Notes: generated from the letters alone by a model not told the origin. Shown: positions 10,307-23,834, numbered from the stretch's first letter. The stretch is DNA of 64,000 bases from Shewanella avicenniae (GCF_017354945.1 NZ_CP071503.1:1426001-1490000), one strand, 5' to 3'. Translations and numbers: made by a program.

Positions 10307-11773
10307 ATGATTCCTGTCGTTGCCCTGGTAGGGCGCCCAAACGTCGGTAAATCGACTCTGTTTAACCGCCTCACCCGTACGCGGGATGCGTTGGTGGCCG
10401 ATTTTCCAGGACTGACCAGGGACCGTAAATATGGCCGTGCTTTCTTATCTGGGCACGAGTTCATCGTAGTGGATACCGGTGGTATTGATGGTACCGAAGA
10501 AGGTATCGAAACCAAGATGGCCGAGCAGTCGCTGGCAGCGATTGAAGAAGCGGATGTGGTGTTGTTTATCACCGATGCGCGCGCCGGATTAACTGCAGCC
10601 GATCAAGCGATTGCTCAACACTTGCGTTCACGTGAAAAAGTGACCTTTGTGGTCGCAAACAAAGTCGACGGCATTGATGGTGACTCAGCCTCAGCAGAAT
10701 TCTGGGGCTTAGGGCTTGGCGAAGTCTATCAAATGGCTGCCGCGCATGGCCGTGGGGTTACCCAACTGATTGAACAGGCGTTAGCGCCGTACGCTGAAGA
10801 GGTGAATGCTGAAGAGGGCGAGGACGCGGAAGAGGTGGTTGATGAACGCCTTTATACCGAAGAAGAAGCCGAATCTGAGCAGGAACGTCTGCGTGCACTG
10901 CCAATCAAATTTGCCATCATTGGTAAGCCAAACGTTGGTAAGTCAACGCTAACCAACCGTATTCTCGGCGAAGAGCGCGTGGTCGTATATGACCAACCGG
11001 GCACCACCCGTGACTCAATCTATATTCCGATGGAACGCGATGAGCAAGAATACGTCATCATCGACACCGCCGGTGTGCGTCGTCGCGCCAAAGTACACGA
11101 CACAGTTGAGAAATTCTCGGTCGTAAAAACGCTGAAGGCGGTAGAAGATGCCAACGTTGTGTTGCTGGTCATCGATGCGCGCGAAGGCATTGCCGAGCAA
11201 GACCTTGGCTTGCTCGGGTTTGCGTTGAACGCTGGTCGTGCGCTGGTGATTGCGGTGAATAAGTGGGACGGTATCGATACCGACGTTAAAGATCGAGTTA
11301 AAACCGAACTTGACCGTCGCTTGGGCTTTATCGATTTTGCTCGGATTCACTTTATCTCCGCGCTGCACGGCACGGGTGTTGGCCACTTGTTTGAGTCAAT
11401 CAACGAAGCTTATGAGAGTGCAACCCGTCGCGTCAGTACCTCTAAGCTGACCAAGATCATGCAAATGGCGCAGGATGATCACCAGCCACCATTGATCAAT
11501 GGCCGTCGTGTGAAGCTCAAATACGCCCATATCGGCGGTTATAACCCGCCTGTGATTGTGGTTCATGGTAATCAAGTTTCGCGTCTGCCTGACTCGTACA
11601 AGCGTTATATGACCAACTACTACCGCAAGTCGCTGAATGTGGTGGGTTCGCCGATTCAAATGCGTTTCCAAGAAGGTGATAACCCGTTTGAAGGCAAGGT
11701 AGAAAAGTTGACCCTGAGCCAAGCAAGACAACGCCAACGTATGTTAGGTGCGATTAAGAATCGTAAGTCTTGA
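10307..11773 (+). CDS. der: Ribosome biogenesis GTPase Der (EngA)
   Basis: Essential double-GTPase that acts in 50S subunit assembly. Two G domains in tandem are visible: the first P-loop GRPNVGKS at residues 9-16 and the second GKPNVGKS near 206-213. Each is followed by DxxG (DTGG, DTAG) and NKxD (NKVD, NKWD) motifs. An acidic linker rich in Glu separates them (about 163-197). A KH-like C-terminal domain covers about 380-480, ending in basic residues. Length 488 is normal. Confidence 0.97.
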   Translation: MIPVVALVGRPNVGKSTLFNRLTRTRDALVADFPGLTRDRKYGRAFLSGHEFIVVDTGGIDGTEEGIETKMAEQSLAAIEEADVVLFITDARAGLTAADQAIAQHLRSREKVTFVVANKVDGIDGDSASAEFWGLGLGEVYQMAAAHGRGVTQLIEQALAPYAEEVNAEEGEDAEEVVDERLYTEEEAESEQERLRALPIKFAIIGKPNVGKSTLTNRILGEERVVVYDQPGTTRDSIYIPMERDEQEYVIIDTAGVRRRAKVHDTVEKFSVVKTLKAVEDANVVLLVIDAREGIAEQDLGLLGFALNAGRALVIAVNKWDGIDTDVKDRVKTELDRRLGFIDFARIHFISALHGTGVGHLFESINEAYESATRRVSTSKLTKIMQMAQDDHQPPLINGRRVKLKYAHIGGYNPPVIVVHGNQVSRLPDSYKRYMTNYYRKSLNVVGSPIQMRFQEGDNPFEGKVEKLTLSQARQRQRMLGAIKNRKS

Positions 11774-11803
11774 GCTTGACGGTTCCTCGATGAAGCAATC
11801 ACG

Positions 11804-11832
11804 AAAAAACGCTGGCAATCGCCAGCGTTTTT
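11804..11832. terminator. Bidirectional terminator between der and xseA
   Basis: A perfect hairpin, AAAAACGCTGGC and GCCAGCGTTTTT around AATC, with A-run and T-run on the two sides. It lies between two converging genes and can serve both. Confidence 0.9.
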
Positions 11833-11859
11833 CAATTTATGCGTCCAATTCTGGCCTGG

Positions 11860-13200
11860 TTACGGCTCGATTTTAGTAATCTCAGAGTAGACCACACCTT
11901 GCTTGAGCAGCGTCTTCATCTCATCGCCTAGTTGCACAGTGGCCGCTGAGGTAATCACCCGATCATCGCGGCCTTTACTGATGCTGTAGCCGCGGCTCAA
12001 GGTGGCTAACGGACTGACACTTTGTAATGAATGGGCGGCGCGTTTCATGCGGTTATCCGCGTGTGCCAGCTTCGCTTGGATCAACTGCTGCAATTTATGT
12101 TGCAGGTGATTCAGTTGTTGTTGGCTGTAGTTGAGCTGATGTTTTGGATGTTGGGCACTTAAACACCCGTCAAGCCGTTGCAGTTTATTATTGTGGCGGT
12201 TAAGCAACTGTTGCATGGCATTGGTTAGCCGTAATTGTTGTTCGTCAAAGCGTTGCGTCAGTAATTGCAACTGCCGTTGTGGATCTTGCCTTTGCAGGCG
12301 GAACTCGAGATTTTTGAGCTGTTGCTGGCTGTTAAGGCGATAATGCGCCCAACTCTGTTGCAAGCGCAGCAGCAGTTGTTTTAATCGTAGCTGTTTGTCT
12401 TGCCGATCACCCGATAGCAGTTCGGCGCCAGCAGACGGCGTGGGGGCGCGTACATCCGCCGCATAGTCGCTAATCGAGGTATCCACTTCATGGCCTACCG
12501 CTGACACAATTGGCAAGTGGCTGGCAAATATCTCCCGTGCAACCGTTTCACTGTTAAAACACCATAGATCCTCTAAGCTGCCGCCACCGCGGGTGAGTAG
12601 TAACACATCCACCTCGTTGCGCGCATTAGCAAGTCGAATCGCATTGGCGATTTGGCCGATGGCCGCATCACCTTGCACCTGTGTTGGGTAGATCACCACT
12701 TCAAGTGACGGATCGCGGCGATTAAGCACGTGCAGCACATCGCGAACGGCTGCACCAGTCGGCGAGGTGATAACCCCAATGCGGCGCACATGCTGCGGCA
12801 GCGCTTGTTTGTGCTCCATGCTAAACAAGCCTTCGGCGGCCAGTTTCATTTTTAGCGCTTCAAACTGCTGTGCCAGTAAACCATCGCCAGCGGGCTGCAT
12901 TGAATCGATAATCAGCTGATAATCACCGCGCGGTTCATAGACACTCAAATTCGCGCGGACTAACACCTGTTGGCCATTGGCTGGGCGAAAGCGGACTTGC
13001 TGATTTTTGCCACGAAACATGGCGCAACGTACTTGGGAGTAGTTGTCTTTAAGGGTCAAATACCAATGACCCGAGCTGGCCATAATCAAATTTGAAATCT
13101 CACCAGAGAGCCAAATACGCCCCAGTTGAGACTCCAATAGATGGCGCACTTCACCATTTAAACGGGAAACCGTGTAGATTTGTTGTTCGTTGGCAGCCAT
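11860..13200 (-). CDS. xseA: Exodeoxyribonuclease VII large subunit
   Basis: Catalytic large subunit (446 residues) of the single-strand-specific nuclease ExoVII. The order is: OB-fold DNA-binding domain (about 8-105, with [15 protein letters not shown]), catalytic domain (about 125-310, with [30 protein letters not shown] and [11 protein letters not shown]), and a long Gln/Leu-rich coiled coil (about 260-400). A short C-terminal segment contains LSRGYSI. The small subunit xseB is not in the window. The promoter must lie in the space shared with guaB. Confidence 0.95.
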   Translation of the reverse strand: MAANEQQIYTVSRLNGEVRHLLESQLGRIWLSGEISNLIMASSGHWYLTLKDNYSQVRCAMFRGKNQQVRFRPANGQQVLVRANLSVYEPRGDYQLIIDSMQPAGDGLLAQQFEALKMKLAAEGLFSMEHKQALPQHVRRIGVITSPTGAAVRDVLHVLNRRDPSLEVVIYPTQVQGDAAIGQIANAIRLANARNEVDVLLLTRGGGSLEDLWCFNSETVAREIFASHLPIVSAVGHEVDTSISDYAADVRAPTPSAGAELLSGDRQDKQLRLKQLLLRLQQSWAHYRLNSQQQLKNLEFRLQRQDPQRQLQLLTQRFDEQQLRLTNAMQQLLNRHNNKLQRLDGCLSAQHPKHQLNYSQQQLNHLQHKLQQLIQAKLAHADNRMKRAAHSLQSVSPLATLSRGYSISKGRDDRVITSAATVQLGDEMKTLLKQGVVYSEITKIEP

Positions 13201-13242
13201 AAAGTGTGTGCTAGTGCATAAAAAATTTTAGCTATTGTCCAT

Positions 13243-13270
13243 TTACGGCACCTCGCTTGCAAGGTATAAT
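13243..13270 (+). promoter_or_regulatory. Candidate guaB promoter
   Basis: TATAAT (13265-13270) preceded at 16 bases by TTTACG (13243-13248), a weak -35. The resulting leader of about 55 bases carries AAGGGGAG, a strong ribosome binding site that sets the guaB start at 13331 rather than at the in-frame ATG at 13235. Confidence 0.5.
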
Positions 13271-13330
13271 GCCGCCGCAATATTTCACCTCTATTTTGTT
13301 TTGTATCCTTACCCAAGGGGAGATGTTGCA

Positions 13331-14797
13331 ATGCTACGTTTGATTAAAGAAGCGCTAACCTTTGATGATGTATTACTGGTTCCAGCGCACTCCACTGTAC
13401 TCCCCAATACTGCTAACCTGAAAACTCGTCTGACCAACACGATCGAGTTGAATATCCCATTGGTTTCTGCCGCTATGGACACGGTAACAGAAGCCAGACT
13501 GGCCATTGCGATGGCACAGGAAGGCGGCGTTGGTTTCATCCACAAAAACATGAGCATCGAAGCTCAAGCTGCAGAAGTTCGCAAAGTAAAAATTTACGAA
13601 GCGGGTGTTGTGCAGCAGCCTGTCACTGTTACCCCTGAAACCACGCTAACTGAACTGAAAGTCCTGAGCGAAAAATGCGGCTTTGCAGGTTTCCCTGTGG
13701 TGAACTCTGCCAATGAATTGGTGGGTATCATTACTGGCCGTGACGTACGTTTTGTTACCGACTGGAGCAAAACTGTAGAAGCGGTTATGACCCCAAAAGA
13801 ACGTCTGGTGACTGTGAAAGAAGGCACTAAACTCGACGAAGTGCAAAAACTGATGCACGCTAACCGTATCGAGAAAGTGTTGGTTGTGGATGACAACTTC
13901 AAACTGAAAGGTTTGATCACCGTTAAAGACTTCCAAAAAGCAGAACGTAAGCCAAACGCTTGTAAAGATGAGTTAGGTCGTCTGCGTGTTGGTGCCGCAG
14001 TGGGTGCTGGTGCTGGTAACGAAGACCGTATCGACGCACTGGTTAAAGCGGGCGTTGACGTACTGTTGATCGACTCTTCACACGGCCACTCAGAAGGCGT
14101 ACTGCAACGTATTCGTGACGCACGCGCTAAATACCCAGATCTGCAAATCGTGGGCGGTAACGTCGCCACTGCAGAAGGTGCTTTGGCACTGGTTGAAGCG
14201 GGTGTGAACGCTGTTAAAGTAGGTATCGGCCCTGGTTCAATCTGTACCACTCGAATCGTGACTGGTGTGGGCGTTCCGCAAATTACTGCGGTTGCTGATG
14301 CGGTTGAAGCGGTTAAACACTTGAACATCCCAGTTATCGCTGACGGCGGTATCCGTTATTCAGGTGACTTGGCAAAAGCATTAGCAGCTGGTGCATCATG
14401 CATCATGGCGGGTTCTATGTTTGCCGGTACTGATGAAGCCCCAGGTGAAGTTGAACTGTACCAAGGTCGTGCTTACAAATCTTACCGTGGCATGGGCTCA
14501 CTGGGCGCAATGGCAAAAGGTTCTTCTGACCGTTACTTCCAATCTGACAACGCTGCTGACAAGCTGGTGCCAGAAGGTATCGAAGGTCGCGTACCTTACA
14601 AAGGTAAAATCAAAGAGCTTATCCACCAACACATGGGTGGCCTGCGTTCATGCATGGGCTTGACCGGTTGTGCAACCATCAAAGAACTGAATGAAAAAGC
14701 GCAGTTCGTAAAAGTGACTGCAGCTGGTATGGGCGAATCACACGTACACGATGTGACCATCACCAAAGAAGCGCCGAACTATAATAACCGTGGTTAA
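13331..14797 (+). CDS. guaB: Inosine-5'-monophosphate dehydrogenase
   Basis: Converts IMP to XMP with NAD+, the committing step to GMP. The start at 13331 gives 488 residues ([16 protein letters not shown]), the usual length; an upstream in-frame ATG would add 32 unrelated residues. A TIM-barrel core is interrupted by two CBS domains (about 93-205). The catalytic cysteine is C305 in GSICTTR. The flap motif and the C-terminal glycine-rich [11 protein letters not shown] are present. It is followed by guaA, forming the guaBA operon. Confidence 0.97.
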   Translation: MLRLIKEALTFDDVLLVPAHSTVLPNTANLKTRLTNTIELNIPLVSAAMDTVTEARLAIAMAQEGGVGFIHKNMSIEAQAAEVRKVKIYEAGVVQQPVTVTPETTLTELKVLSEKCGFAGFPVVNSANELVGIITGRDVRFVTDWSKTVEAVMTPKERLVTVKEGTKLDEVQKLMHANRIEKVLVVDDNFKLKGLITVKDFQKAERKPNACKDELGRLRVGAAVGAGAGNEDRIDALVKAGVDVLLIDSSHGHSEGVLQRIRDARAKYPDLQIVGGNVATAEGALALVEAGVNAVKVGIGPGSICTTRIVTGVGVPQITAVADAVEAVKHLNIPVIADGGIRYSGDLAKALAAGASCIMAGSMFAGTDEAPGEVELYQGRAYKSYRGMGSLGAMAKGSSDRYFQSDNAADKLVPEGIEGRVPYKGKIKELIHQHMGGLRSCMGLTGCATIKELNEKAQFVKVTAAGMGESHVHDVTITKEAPNYNNRG

Positions 14798-14889
14798 TCA
14801 CCCTAATTAACCTCGTTTACGCTATCTGAAGATGTAAAGCCGTGGTCATTTTGGCCGCGGCTTCACTTAAATCGAAATAAAGGTTTTCA

Positions 14890-16467
14890 ATGAGCAATAT
14901 TCATGAGCACAAAATACTGATCCTTGATTTTGGCTCTCAGTATACCCAGTTGATCGCCCGTCGAATCCGTGAAATCGGCGTTTATTGTGAACTGTGGGCA
15001 TGGGACGTTAGTGAAGCGCAAATCCGCGAATTTGCCCCTAACGGTATTATCCTTGCCGGTGGTCCAGAAAGTGTGACTGCGGAAAACTCGCCGCGTGCAC
15101 CAGAGTATGTGTTTAACGCTGGGGTGCCAGTGTTAGGTATCTGCTATGGCATGCAAACCATGAGCGAACAGCTCGGTGGTAAAGTAATCCAAGGTGTTGG
15201 TGAAGGTGAATTTGGTTACGCTCAAGTGGAAGTGTTGGCCGAATCTGCACTGTTCGCTGGTATCGAAGATTCTATCAACGCTGCTGGCAACGCCCTGTTA
15301 GACGTGTGGATGAGCCACGGTGACAAAGTGTCGGCCATTCCAGAAGGCTTCCAAACAGTAGCGAAAACAGAAACTTGTCCATTCGCCATCATGTCGAATG
15401 AAGCCAAGAAATTCTATGGTGTGCAGTTCCACCCTGAAGTGACTCATACTCGCCAAGGTCAACGCATTCTTGAGCGTTTCGCACTGAATGTCTGTGGTTG
15501 CGATAACAAATGGCAACCAGCGTCAATCATCGAAGACGCCGTCGCGCGCATCAAAGCGCAAGTGGGCGATGATGAAGTGATCCTCGGTTTGTCAGGTGGT
15601 GTGGATTCATCAGTAACCGCCATGCTGTTGCATCGTGCCATTGGCAGCAAGTTGACCTGTGTATTCGTTGACAACGGTCTGTTGCGCTTAAACGAAGCCG
15701 ATCAAGTACTGGACATGTTCGGTGACCACTTTGGCCTGAATATCGTTCACGTTGACGCTGAAAACCGTTTCTTGGACGCGCTGAAAGGCGAAAACGACCC
15801 AGAAGCAAAACGTAAAATCATTGGCCGTGTATTCGTTGAAATTTTTGATGAAGAAGCGACTAAGTGCGTTAACGCAAAATGGTTGGCACAGGGCACCATC
15901 TACCCAGACGTTATCGAATCAGCGGGCAGCGCTACTGGCAAAGCCCATGTGATCAAATCACACCACAACGTGGGCGGTTTGCCAGACGATATGGAACTGG
16001 GCTTAGTTGAGCCATTGCGTGAACTGTTCAAAGACGAAGTGCGTCGTATCGGTCTAGAACTCGGCCTGCCTTATGACATGCTGTATCGTCATCCATTCCC
16101 AGGTCCAGGTTTGGGCGTACGGGTGCTGGGCGAAGTGAAGAAAGAGTACTGTGACTTGCTGCGTCGAGCCGATGCCATCTTTATTGAAGAACTGCGTAAA
16201 GCAGAACTGTACGATAAAGTCAGCCAAGCTTTTACCGTATTCTTGCCAGTACGTTCTGTGGGCGTAATGGGTGATGGTCGTAAGTACGATTGGGTTGTTT
16301 CGCTGCGTGCAGTTGAAACCATCGACTTTATGACTGCACATTGGGCGCACCTGCCATATGATTTCTTGGGTCGCGTATCCAACCGTATCATCAACGAAAT
16401 CAACGGTATTTCGCGCGTGGTTTACGATATTTCTGGCAAGCCGCCAGCAACGATTGAGTGGGAATAA
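14890..16467 (+). CDS. guaA: GMP synthase (glutamine-hydrolysing)
   Basis: Aminates XMP to GMP with glutamine and ATP. The class I glutamine amidotransferase domain (1-205) has its nucleophile C85 in GICYGMQ and the His-Glu pair in FHPEV. The ATP pyrophosphatase P-loop SGGVDSS starts near residue 235. The C-terminal dimerisation domain ends in the typical PPATIEWE. Its 525 residues match the family. It is 92 bases after guaB, with an imperfect hairpin in the gap (about 14836-14865), and is followed by a terminator. Confidence 0.97.
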   Translation: MSNIHEHKILILDFGSQYTQLIARRIREIGVYCELWAWDVSEAQIREFAPNGIILAGGPESVTAENSPRAPEYVFNAGVPVLGICYGMQTMSEQLGGKVIQGVGEGEFGYAQVEVLAESALFAGIEDSINAAGNALLDVWMSHGDKVSAIPEGFQTVAKTETCPFAIMSNEAKKFYGVQFHPEVTHTRQGQRILERFALNVCGCDNKWQPASIIEDAVARIKAQVGDDEVILGLSGGVDSSVTAMLLHRAIGSKLTCVFVDNGLLRLNEADQVLDMFGDHFGLNIVHVDAENRFLDALKGENDPEAKRKIIGRVFVEIFDEEATKCVNAKWLAQGTIYPDVIESAGSATGKAHVIKSHHNVGGLPDDMELGLVEPLRELFKDEVRRIGLELGLPYDMLYRHPFPGPGLGVRVLGEVKKEYCDLLRRADAIFIEELRKAELYDKVSQAFTVFLPVRSVGVMGDGRKYDWVVSLRAVETIDFMTAHWAHLPYDFLGRVSNRIINEINGISRVVYDISGKPPATIEWE

Positions 16468-16498
16468 TCCCGCGTTAATCACTTAGCGTTTTACTCTT

Positions 16499-16525
16499 TA
16501 AAAGCCCGCATCGCGGGCTTTTTTG
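16499..16525 (+). terminator. Intrinsic terminator after guaA
   Basis: A GC-rich hairpin, AAAGCCCGC and GCGGGCTTT around AT, followed by a T-run (16501-16525). It ends the guaBA transcript. Confidence 0.92.
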
Positions 16526-16723
16526 CTTTTGTCTCATTTGAAATCGGATCACTATGAGCCTGATTACAGCAGTTGCATAAGGTTCTGAAGGGCGTAATGG
16601 CTGCTGATTGGCGCATATGTTTACTGAACAACGCGAGTTACTTTTTGAATCCCTATGGTGATTTTCGTCATCTATTCAATTGCTGTGCTATGCTCCGGCC
16701 ATTGATAGCAATAGATGATATTT

Positions 16724-17290
16724 ATGAGCAATCCGATTGATTTTGATGCGATTGAGACCGAAGTAAACACTTGGCTTGATCAAGTGGTGATTGGGCTGAA
16801 TTTGTGCCCATTTGCCGCTAAACCACAGCGCAATAAGCAAATCCAAATTCATGTCAGTGAAGCCACAACTGAAGAAGAACTGCTGAGTGAACTGTTCCAA
16901 TGTTTTACTGAATTGGATAACAACAGCGCCGCGGAGCTCGAAACCACTTTGGTGGTGGTGCCAGGCATGTTGCAAGACTTCTTTGATTACAACCAATTCA
17001 TTGATTGGATTGAGGCACTGCTGCGCCAAGAAAATTGGGACGGTACTTATCAAGTGGCGACGTTCCATCCGGATTACTGCTTTGCTAATACAGAGTTGGA
17101 TGATCCAGCGAACTTAACCAATCGCTCGCCCTATCCGATTTATCATCTGATCCGCGAAGCCAGTATGAGTAAGGTACTGCAGCACTATCCGAATCCAGAA
17201 GCGATTCCTGATATCAATATTGCTCGAGTATCTGCCTTGAGCCCCGCAGAGCGCCAAGCGCTGTTTCCGTATCTGTTTAAAGCCAAATAA
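16724..17290 (+). CDS. DUF1415 family protein
   Basis: A 188-residue soluble protein matching the DUF1415 family, common in gammaproteobacteria and of unknown function. Recognisable parts are WLDQVVIGLNLCPFAAKP near the N-terminus, ETTLVVVPGMLQDFFDYN in the middle, and YQVATFHPDYCFA with the NRSPYPIYHLIREASM block towards the C-terminus. An ATG lies three codons upstream at 16715; 16724 gives the usual MSNPIDFD-type start. It stands alone between guaA and tadA. Confidence 0.85.
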   Translation: MSNPIDFDAIETEVNTWLDQVVIGLNLCPFAAKPQRNKQIQIHVSEATTEEELLSELFQCFTELDNNSAAELETTLVVVPGMLQDFFDYNQFIDWIEALLRQENWDGTYQVATFHPDYCFANTELDDPANLTNRSPYPIYHLIREASMSKVLQHYPNPEAIPDINIARVSALSPAERQALFPYLFKAK

Positions 17291-17327
17291 TGGTTACTTG
17301 CCAGAACAGGCCATAAAGCCAGAAAAA

Positions 17328-17388
17328 GGTAGGTTACTGATAATGCCAAGCGGGAAGCTGTTTAGCTGTTAGCTTGCGCTAACCTACC
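17328..17388. repeat. Inverted repeat upstream of tadA
   Basis: Nine-base arms GGTAGGTTA (17328-17336) and TAACCTACC (17380-17388) are perfectly complementary around a 43-base spacer, which itself holds repeated AGCTGTT-like words. No T-run follows. It could be an operator pair or a structured leader upstream of tadA. Confidence 0.5.
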
Positions 17389-17435
17389 AATCATTAGCCT
17401 ATCTCGTTATACTTCCGCCAAAATTCCCTATCTAA

Positions 17436-18096
<661 letters not shown>

Positions 18097-18196
18097 GGCG
18101 ATATCTTCAGTTCATCAGCAAATAAGTGGCCTTACGTTAACATCTTATTAGCATTCAAACTAGTCTGTGGCGGCGATAATCTTTTCGTCCAATAGT

Positions 18197-19636
18197 CTAT
18201 TCTGGTATTCCCGCATTGGCGCCTAAATCTTCGGCTTCCACCTCATTTTCGCTTTCGCTCGGTAGCTCGTCACTATCAGCTAATTGCTGTTGCGCGCTGT
18301 GGTTGTCAATCCAAACCAAGGTGTCGTAATAGCGGCGAATATTTTCTACGTAGCGCACCGCTTCACTGCCGCGAGCATAGCCGTAGCGGGTGGTCAGATA
18401 GTGTTTGCGCTGTTGTAGCAACGGCAGCACTTGTTTGACATCTTTCCATGCGCTGGGATTTTTACCTAAGCGTTCAGTTAACACCCGCGCATCTTCTACA
18501 TGGCCATAGCCAATATTGTAGGTAGCCAGTGCAAACCACATCCGTTCTTCCGGCGGGATTGATTCAGGCAAGGATTGTAAAATACTGCTGAGGTATTGGG
18601 CACCACCACGAATACTTTGCTCTGGGTCTAACCTGTCAGTCACGCCTAGCTGTTCAGCGGTGGGGATGGTCAACATCATCATACCGCGTACACCAGTGGG
18701 TGAGCGGGCGCGCGGGTTCCAGTGTGATTCTTGATATGCCGCTGCAGCAAGCTTGCGCCAGTCGAGTTCGCCAGCATATTGCTCGAACCAATGACGATAA
18801 TCGGGTAAGCGGCTATCTACAGCACGAATAAAGGCACGCGTGTCGACATAGTCAAAGCGCTTCACATGGCCAAAGTATTTTTCAACCAGATGATCAAGCG
18901 TGCCATCGCGCTTTTCTTCATGCCAAAAGTGCAGCAATTTACTCATCAGCCGGTCACTGTGGTATTGGCGCATCAGCCATACAATGGGCTGATCTTCCAC
19001 CAAGGTGGGGCCAACCCTTAGTTCAGGCATAAAACGCCGATTGATTTCCAACGTGGATGAATCGGCTATGGTGTAGTCCAGCTCGCCCTGATCAATCATG
19101 GCGAGCACTTCTTCACTGTCTTTGTCGTTCAGTTCTTGCCATGAAATTGCCGGATTTTGTTGCTGTAGTTGTTTTAAGCTATCGACAAAGGCTGAGCCGC
19201 TGACTACCGCGATGCGGCCATCAATACTTTCTGGCGTAGTGGGGGCTCGCGTGCCTTCGCGGTAAACAATCACTTGATTGACGTAATACAGTGGCGGACT
19301 GAGGCGAAATGCGCTGCGGCGATCTGCGGTATCCGAAAGCCCAGCAGCAATAACATCAACATCACCGTGATTGAGGGCGTCATACAACTCTTGAATACTG
19401 CCGTAAGGGGTAATTTTAAGGGGCTTTTCGAGAAAATCGGCAAATCTCTCGGCTAATTCATAGTCGAAACCGCTGTTACCTCGGCTAGAGTTTATATAGA
19501 TTTGAGCACCATAGAGAGTGCCAACCCGCAACTCTGCAGAGTCACTGCTGCTGGGGTCAACGGAGATCTCTTCGTTGAGCTTTTGGCAGCCAGCGAGCAG
19601 CAATAATGCGGCAAATGCAAAGGTCAGCTTGGTCAT
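18197..19636 (-). CDS. mltF: Membrane-bound lytic murein transglycosylase F
   Basis: Peptidoglycan lytic transglycosylase of 479 residues, anchored in the outer membrane. The signal peptide ends in LLAGC (lipidated C17). An N-terminal periplasmic solute-binding (SBP_bac_3-like) domain covers about 35-265, followed by a Slt-type catalytic domain (about 285-425). The catalytic glutamate is E303 in [10 protein letters not shown], with the downstream [12 protein letters not shown] and [12 protein letters not shown] motifs. The C-terminus is Glu/Ser rich. It lies opposite and next to purL, as often seen. Confidence 0.95.
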   Translation of the reverse strand: MTKLTFAFAALLLLAGCQKLNEEISVDPSSSDSAELRVGTLYGAQIYINSSRGNSGFDYELAERFADFLEKPLKITPYGSIQELYDALNHGDVDVIAAGLSDTADRRSAFRLSPPLYYVNQVIVYREGTRAPTTPESIDGRIAVVSGSAFVDSLKQLQQQNPAISWQELNDKDSEEVLAMIDQGELDYTIADSSTLEINRRFMPELRVGPTLVEDQPIVWLMRQYHSDRLMSKLLHFWHEEKRDGTLDHLVEKYFGHVKRFDYVDTRAFIRAVDSRLPDYRHWFEQYAGELDWRKLAAAAYQESHWNPRARSPTGVRGMMMLTIPTAEQLGVTDRLDPEQSIRGGAQYLSSILQSLPESIPPEERMWFALATYNIGYGHVEDARVLTERLGKNPSAWKDVKQVLPLLQQRKHYLTTRYGYARGSEAVRYVENIRRYYDTLVWIDNHSAQQQLADSDELPSESENEVEAEDLGANAGIPE

Positions 19637-19870
19637 ATAGAAAACACAAATCTCTCAGGTACTAATCAATCGAATTTATGTTTGGTACGATTGATATTTA
19701 GTTAAAGTCGTTTTTAATCAATAGGCTATAAAAATAACTTGGCTAACAAAATTTCATCAGCAACTGGTTGTTTACCATGATGAACGCACTGTTCCTTGAG
19801 CTGTATAGTTTATAGCACAGTAAAGCCTCGTTTCGGTAATTCGTCAGGTGATTTAGCCGGACGATTTCCC

Positions 19871-19876
19871 TATAAT
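19871..19876 (+). promoter_or_regulatory. Candidate -10 box of purL
   Basis: A perfect TATAAT 47 bases before the purL start. No convincing -35 or PurR-type operator was seen at the expected place. Confidence 0.4.
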
Positions 19877-19922
19877 AGCGCCACTTCTGACCCCGTAAAT
19901 ATTTCAAAAAAGGTGATTTAAC

Positions 19923-22900
19923 GTGATGGAGATCATCCGTGGAGCCCCGGCACTTTCTGCTTTCAGGGTACAAAAACTATTGCAAGCGTGTGCTGCTGCC
20001 GAACTTCCTGTCAGTGACATTTACGCTGAGTATATCCACCTTGCCGATTTAACGGCGCAACTGGATGACGATGCAAAATCTAAATTGGCCAAGATGTTGA
20101 CCTACGGCCCAAGCATCGAATCTCATGAACCTCAAGGGCAGTTGCTTTTTGTTACTCCACGCCCAGGCACTATCTCTCCTTGGTCGTCAAAAGCGACCGA
20201 TATTGCCCATAACTGTGGTCTGAACCAAATCAAACGTATTGAACGTGGTATTGCTTATTATATCACCGCGTCTGACCTGACCGATGCGCAGTTCGCCCAA
20301 GTTAAAGCACTGCTGCATGACCGCATGATGGAAATCGTGCTGGGCAGCTTTGAAGCTGCCGATGTGTTGTTTGCTCGCACTGAGCCAGCGCCATTTGTGA
20401 GTGTGAATATTCTTGGTGAAGGCCGTCGTGCGTTAGAAATTGCTAACCGCAATATGGGCTTGGCGCTGGCCGATGACGAAATCGATTATCTGGTTGAAAA
20501 CTTTGTCAAATTGGGTCGTAACCCGAACGACATCGAGCTAATGATGTTTGCTCAAGCAAACTCGGAGCACTGCCGTCATAAAATCTTCAACGCCGATTGG
20601 ACTATCGACGGTGAAGTGCAGCCTAAATCGCTGTTCAAAATGATTAAAAACACCTTCGAGAAAACGCCTGATAACGTATTGTCAGCATATAAAGATAACG
20701 CTGCAGTGATGACAGGTTGTGAAGCGGGCCGTTTCTTTGCTGATACCGATGGTGTTTACCGTTACCACACTGAGCCAGTTCACATTCTGATGAAAGTGGA
20801 AACTCACAACCACCCAACCGCGATCAGCCCATTCCCAGGCGCTGCTACTGGTTCGGGCGGTGAAATCCGTGACGAAGGCGCTACTGGCCGCGGTTCTAAA
20901 CCAAAAGCGGGTTTGACTGGTTTCAGCGTATCTAACTTGAAAATCCCTGGGTTTGAACAACCTTGGGAAGGCTGCTACGGCAAGCCAGAGCGTATCGCTT
21001 CAGCGTTTGACATCATGATTGATGGCCCACTCGGCGGCGCGGCGTTCAACAACGAATTTGGTCGTCCTGCGCTGGTGGGTTACTTCCGTACTTACGAGCA
21101 AGAAGTTTGCAGCCACAATGGCGTTGAAGTCCGTGGTTATCACAAGCCCATCATGTTGGCCGGTGGTTTAGGCAACATCCGCGAAGATCACGTGCAAAAA
21201 GGTGAAATTTCCCTCGGCGCGAAACTGATTGTGCTCGGTGGCCCAGCGATGAACATCGGTTTGGGTGGCGGTGCGGCTTCTTCTATGGCATCAGGCCAAT
21301 CAAGCGAAGATCTCGACTTTGCTTCAGTACAACGTGAAAACCCAGAGATGGAACGTCGTTGTCAGGAAGTGATCGACCGCTGCTGGCAGATGGGCGATGC
21401 CAACCCAATCCAATTTATTCACGACGTGGGCGCGGGCGGTTTGTCAAACGCCTTCCCTGAGCTGGTGAGCGATGCTGGCCGTGGTGGTAAATTTGAATTG
21501 CGTAACGTGCCATCAGATGAACCAGGCATGAGCCCGCTTGAAATCTGGTGTAACGAATCACAAGAACGTTATGTACTGTCTGTTGCTGCCGAAAACCTCG
21601 ACACCTTTAAAGCGATTTGTGAGCGTGAACGTGCGCCATTCGCAGTAGTGGGTGAAGCAACTGCAGAAGAACACCTGAGCCTGTCAGATGAACACTTCGA
21701 TAACAAACCTATCGATTTGCCGTTAGAAGTGTTGCTCGGTAAAGCACCGAAAATGAGCCGTGAAGCCACCACCCAAAAAGTGACCGGCGTAGCGCTTGAA
21801 GAAGACAAGATTGATATCGCAGAAGCGGTCAAGCGTGTACTGACGTTGCCAACTGTTGCGGATAAAACCTTCTTGATCACCATCGGTGACCGTACCGTGA
21901 CCGGTTTGGTTAACCGTGACCAAATGGTTGGCCCTTGGCAGGTACCTGTGGCTGACTGCGCTGTGACTGCAGCAACCTTTGACACCTATGCCGGTGAAGC
22001 AATGTCGATGGGTGAACGCACCCCGCTGGCACTGCTGGACTTTGGTGCATCTGCCCGTATGGCGGTGGCCGAATCTATCATGAACATCGCCGGTGCTGAC
22101 ATTGGCGATCTGAAACGCATCAAACTGTCCGCCAACTGGATGTCCGCGGCAAATCACCCTGGTGAAGATGCGGGTCTCTATGAAGCGGTAAAAGCCATTG
22201 GTGAAGAGCTGTGCCCAGCGTTGGATTTGACTATCCCTGTGGGTAAAGACTCAATGTCAATGAAGACCGCATGGCAAGACAACGGCACTGATAAAGCCGT
22301 GACTGCGCCGCTGTCACTGGTTATCACCGCCTTTGGTGCCGTGCGCGATGTGCGTAACACCGTAACCCCTGAGCTGCGCACTGATAAAGGTGACACGGTA
22401 TTGTTGCTGGCTGATGTGGCCAACGGTGAAACCCGTTTGGGCGGTTCATGCTTAGCGCAAGTATTTGAAGCGCTGGGCGATAAAGCACCTGATCTGAACG
22501 CAGCCGCGGCACTGAAAGGTTTCTTCAATGTGACCCAACAGCTGGTGGCTGAACGCAAACTGATCGCTTACCACGACCGTTCTGATGGCGGTTTGTTTAC
22601 TACGCTGACCGAAATGGCCTTTGCCGGTAACACTGGTTTGAAAGTGCAACTGGCTGAGCTGGCAGGTTCTGATTTAGCTCGTCTGTTCAACGAAGAGCTG
22701 GGTGCAGTACTGCAAGTGTCTAAAGCGGATGCGGCAGCGATTATCGCGGCGTATCAAGCGGCGGGCGTTGCTTGTCATACCGTGGCTGAGCTGAGCAATG
22801 ATGACCAAATCACCATTCTTGATGGTGAGCGTCAAGTGTATGCAGCCAGCCGCGTGGCACTTCGTCAACTGTGGTCAGAAACCACCTATCGCATGCAAGC

Positions 22901-23807
22901 ACTGCGTGATAACCCAGAGTGCGCTAAAGAAGAGTTCGACATTAAACTGGATGCCAAAGACCCAGGTTTGACCGTGAAACTGAGCTTTGACCCAGCGGAA
23001 GATGTAGCTGCACCTTATATTGCTAAAGGCGCTGCGCCGAAAATGGCGATTCTGCGTGAGCAGGGCGTTAACTCTCAGGTTGAAATGGCTGCTGCGTTTG
23101 ACCGCGCTGGGTTTGAGACTGTTGACGTGCATATGTCAGACATCCTCTCTGGTCGTCTGTCACTGGAAGAGTTTCACGGTTTAGTGGCGTGCGGTGGCTT
23201 CTCCTACGGTGACGTACTCGGCGCCGGTGAAGGTTGGGCGAAATCGATTCTGTTCAATGCTCATGCTCGCGAGCAGTTCAGCCGCTTCTTTGAACGTGCT
23301 GATAGCTTCGCGCTTGGCGTGTGTAATGGTTGTCAGATGTTGTCAAACTTGAAAGAAATTATTCCAGGTACTGAACACTGGCCGCATTTCGTGCGTAACC
23401 GTTCTGAGCGCTTTGAAGCGCGCTTCAGCTTGGTAGAAATCCAACAAAGTCCATCACTGTTCTTTAACGGTATGGCCGGTTCTCGTATGCCTATCGCAGT
23501 AAGTCACGGTGAAGGCCGTGCTGAGTTTGCATCAGTTGCGGCACAACAAGCGGCAGAGCAAACTGGCACTGTGGCATTGCGTTATGTGACCGGTAACGGT
23601 GATATCGCGACGCAATACCCACAAAACCCGAACGGTTCACCGAACGGTTTGGCGGGTATTAGTTCGGCTGATGGTCGAGTGACAATTATGATGCCGCACC
23701 CAGAACGTGTTTTCCGCACAGTAGCCAACTCTTGGCACCCAGATGCATGGGGTGAAGATAGTCCTTGGATGCGCATGTTCCGTAATGCGCGTGTTAACCT
23801 TGGCTAA
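19923..23807 (+). CDS. purL: Phosphoribosylformylglycinamidine synthase (large fused form)
   Basis: Catalyses ATP- and glutamine-dependent conversion of FGAR to FGAM in purine synthesis. The 1294-residue chain has the N-terminal domain, two AIRS-like halves (for example [28 protein letters not shown]) and a C-terminal class I glutamine amidotransferase domain with nucleophile near residue 1134 in GVCNGCQM and a HPER ending motif. The start is GTG 19923 or the next codon ATG 19926; AGGTGA at 19911-19916 fits either. It is followed by a strong terminator. Confidence 0.97.
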   Translation: MMEIIRGAPALSAFRVQKLLQACAAAELPVSDIYAEYIHLADLTAQLDDDAKSKLAKMLTYGPSIESHEPQGQLLFVTPRPGTISPWSSKATDIAHNCGLNQIKRIERGIAYYITASDLTDAQFAQVKALLHDRMMEIVLGSFEAADVLFARTEPAPFVSVNILGEGRRALEIANRNMGLALADDEIDYLVENFVKLGRNPNDIELMMFAQANSEHCRHKIFNADWTIDGEVQPKSLFKMIKNTFEKTPDNVLSAYKDNAAVMTGCEAGRFFADTDGVYRYHTEPVHILMKVETHNHPTAISPFPGAATGSGGEIRDEGATGRGSKPKAGLTGFSVSNLKIPGFEQPWEGCYGKPERIASAFDIMIDGPLGGAAFNNEFGRPALVGYFRTYEQEVCSHNGVEVRGYHKPIMLAGGLGNIREDHVQKGEISLGAKLIVLGGPAMNIGLGGGAASSMASGQSSEDLDFASVQRENPEMERRCQEVIDRCWQMGDANPIQFIHDVGAGGLSNAFPELVSDAGRGGKFELRNVPSDEPGMSPLEIWCNESQERYVLSVAAENLDTFKAICERERAPFAVVGEATAEEHLSLSDEHFDNKPIDLPLEVLLGKAPKMSREATTQKVTGVALEEDKIDIAEAVKRVLTLPTVADKTFLITIGDRTVTGLVNRDQMVGPWQVPVADCAVTAATFDTYAGEAMSMGERTPLALLDFGASARMAVAESIMNIAGADIGDLKRIKLSANWMSAANHPGEDAGLYEAVKAIGEELCPALDLTIPVGKDSMSMKTAWQDNGTDKAVTAPLSLVITAFGAVRDVRNTVTPELRTDKGDTVLLLADVANGETRLGGSCLAQVFEALGDKAPDLNAAAALKGFFNVTQQLVAERKLIAYHDRSDGGLFTTLTEMAFAGNTGLKVQLAELAGSDLARLFNEELGAVLQVSKADAAAIIAAYQAAGVACHTVAELSNDDQITILDGERQVYAASRVALRQLWSETTYRMQALRDNPECAKEEFDIKLDAKDPGLTVKLSFDPAEDVAAPYIAKGAAPKMAILREQGVNSQVEMAAAFDRAGFETVDVHMSDILSGRLSLEEFHGLVACGGFSYGDVLGAGEGWAKSILFNAHAREQFSRFFERADSFALGVCNGCQMLSNLKEIIPGTEHWPHFVRNRSERFEARFSLVEIQQSPSLFFNGMAGSRMPIAVSHGEGRAEFASVAAQQAAEQTGTVALRYVTGNGDIATQYPQNPNGSPNGLAGISSADGRVTIMMPHPERVFRTVANSWHPDAWGEDSPWMRMFRNARVNLG

Positions 23808-23834
23808 TATTTAGCGCTTATCTTTGATGAGTTC

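Noticed and set aside
19861..19922. PurR box before purL.
   Set aside because: No acceptable match to the ACGCAAACGTTTNCNT-type operator was found.
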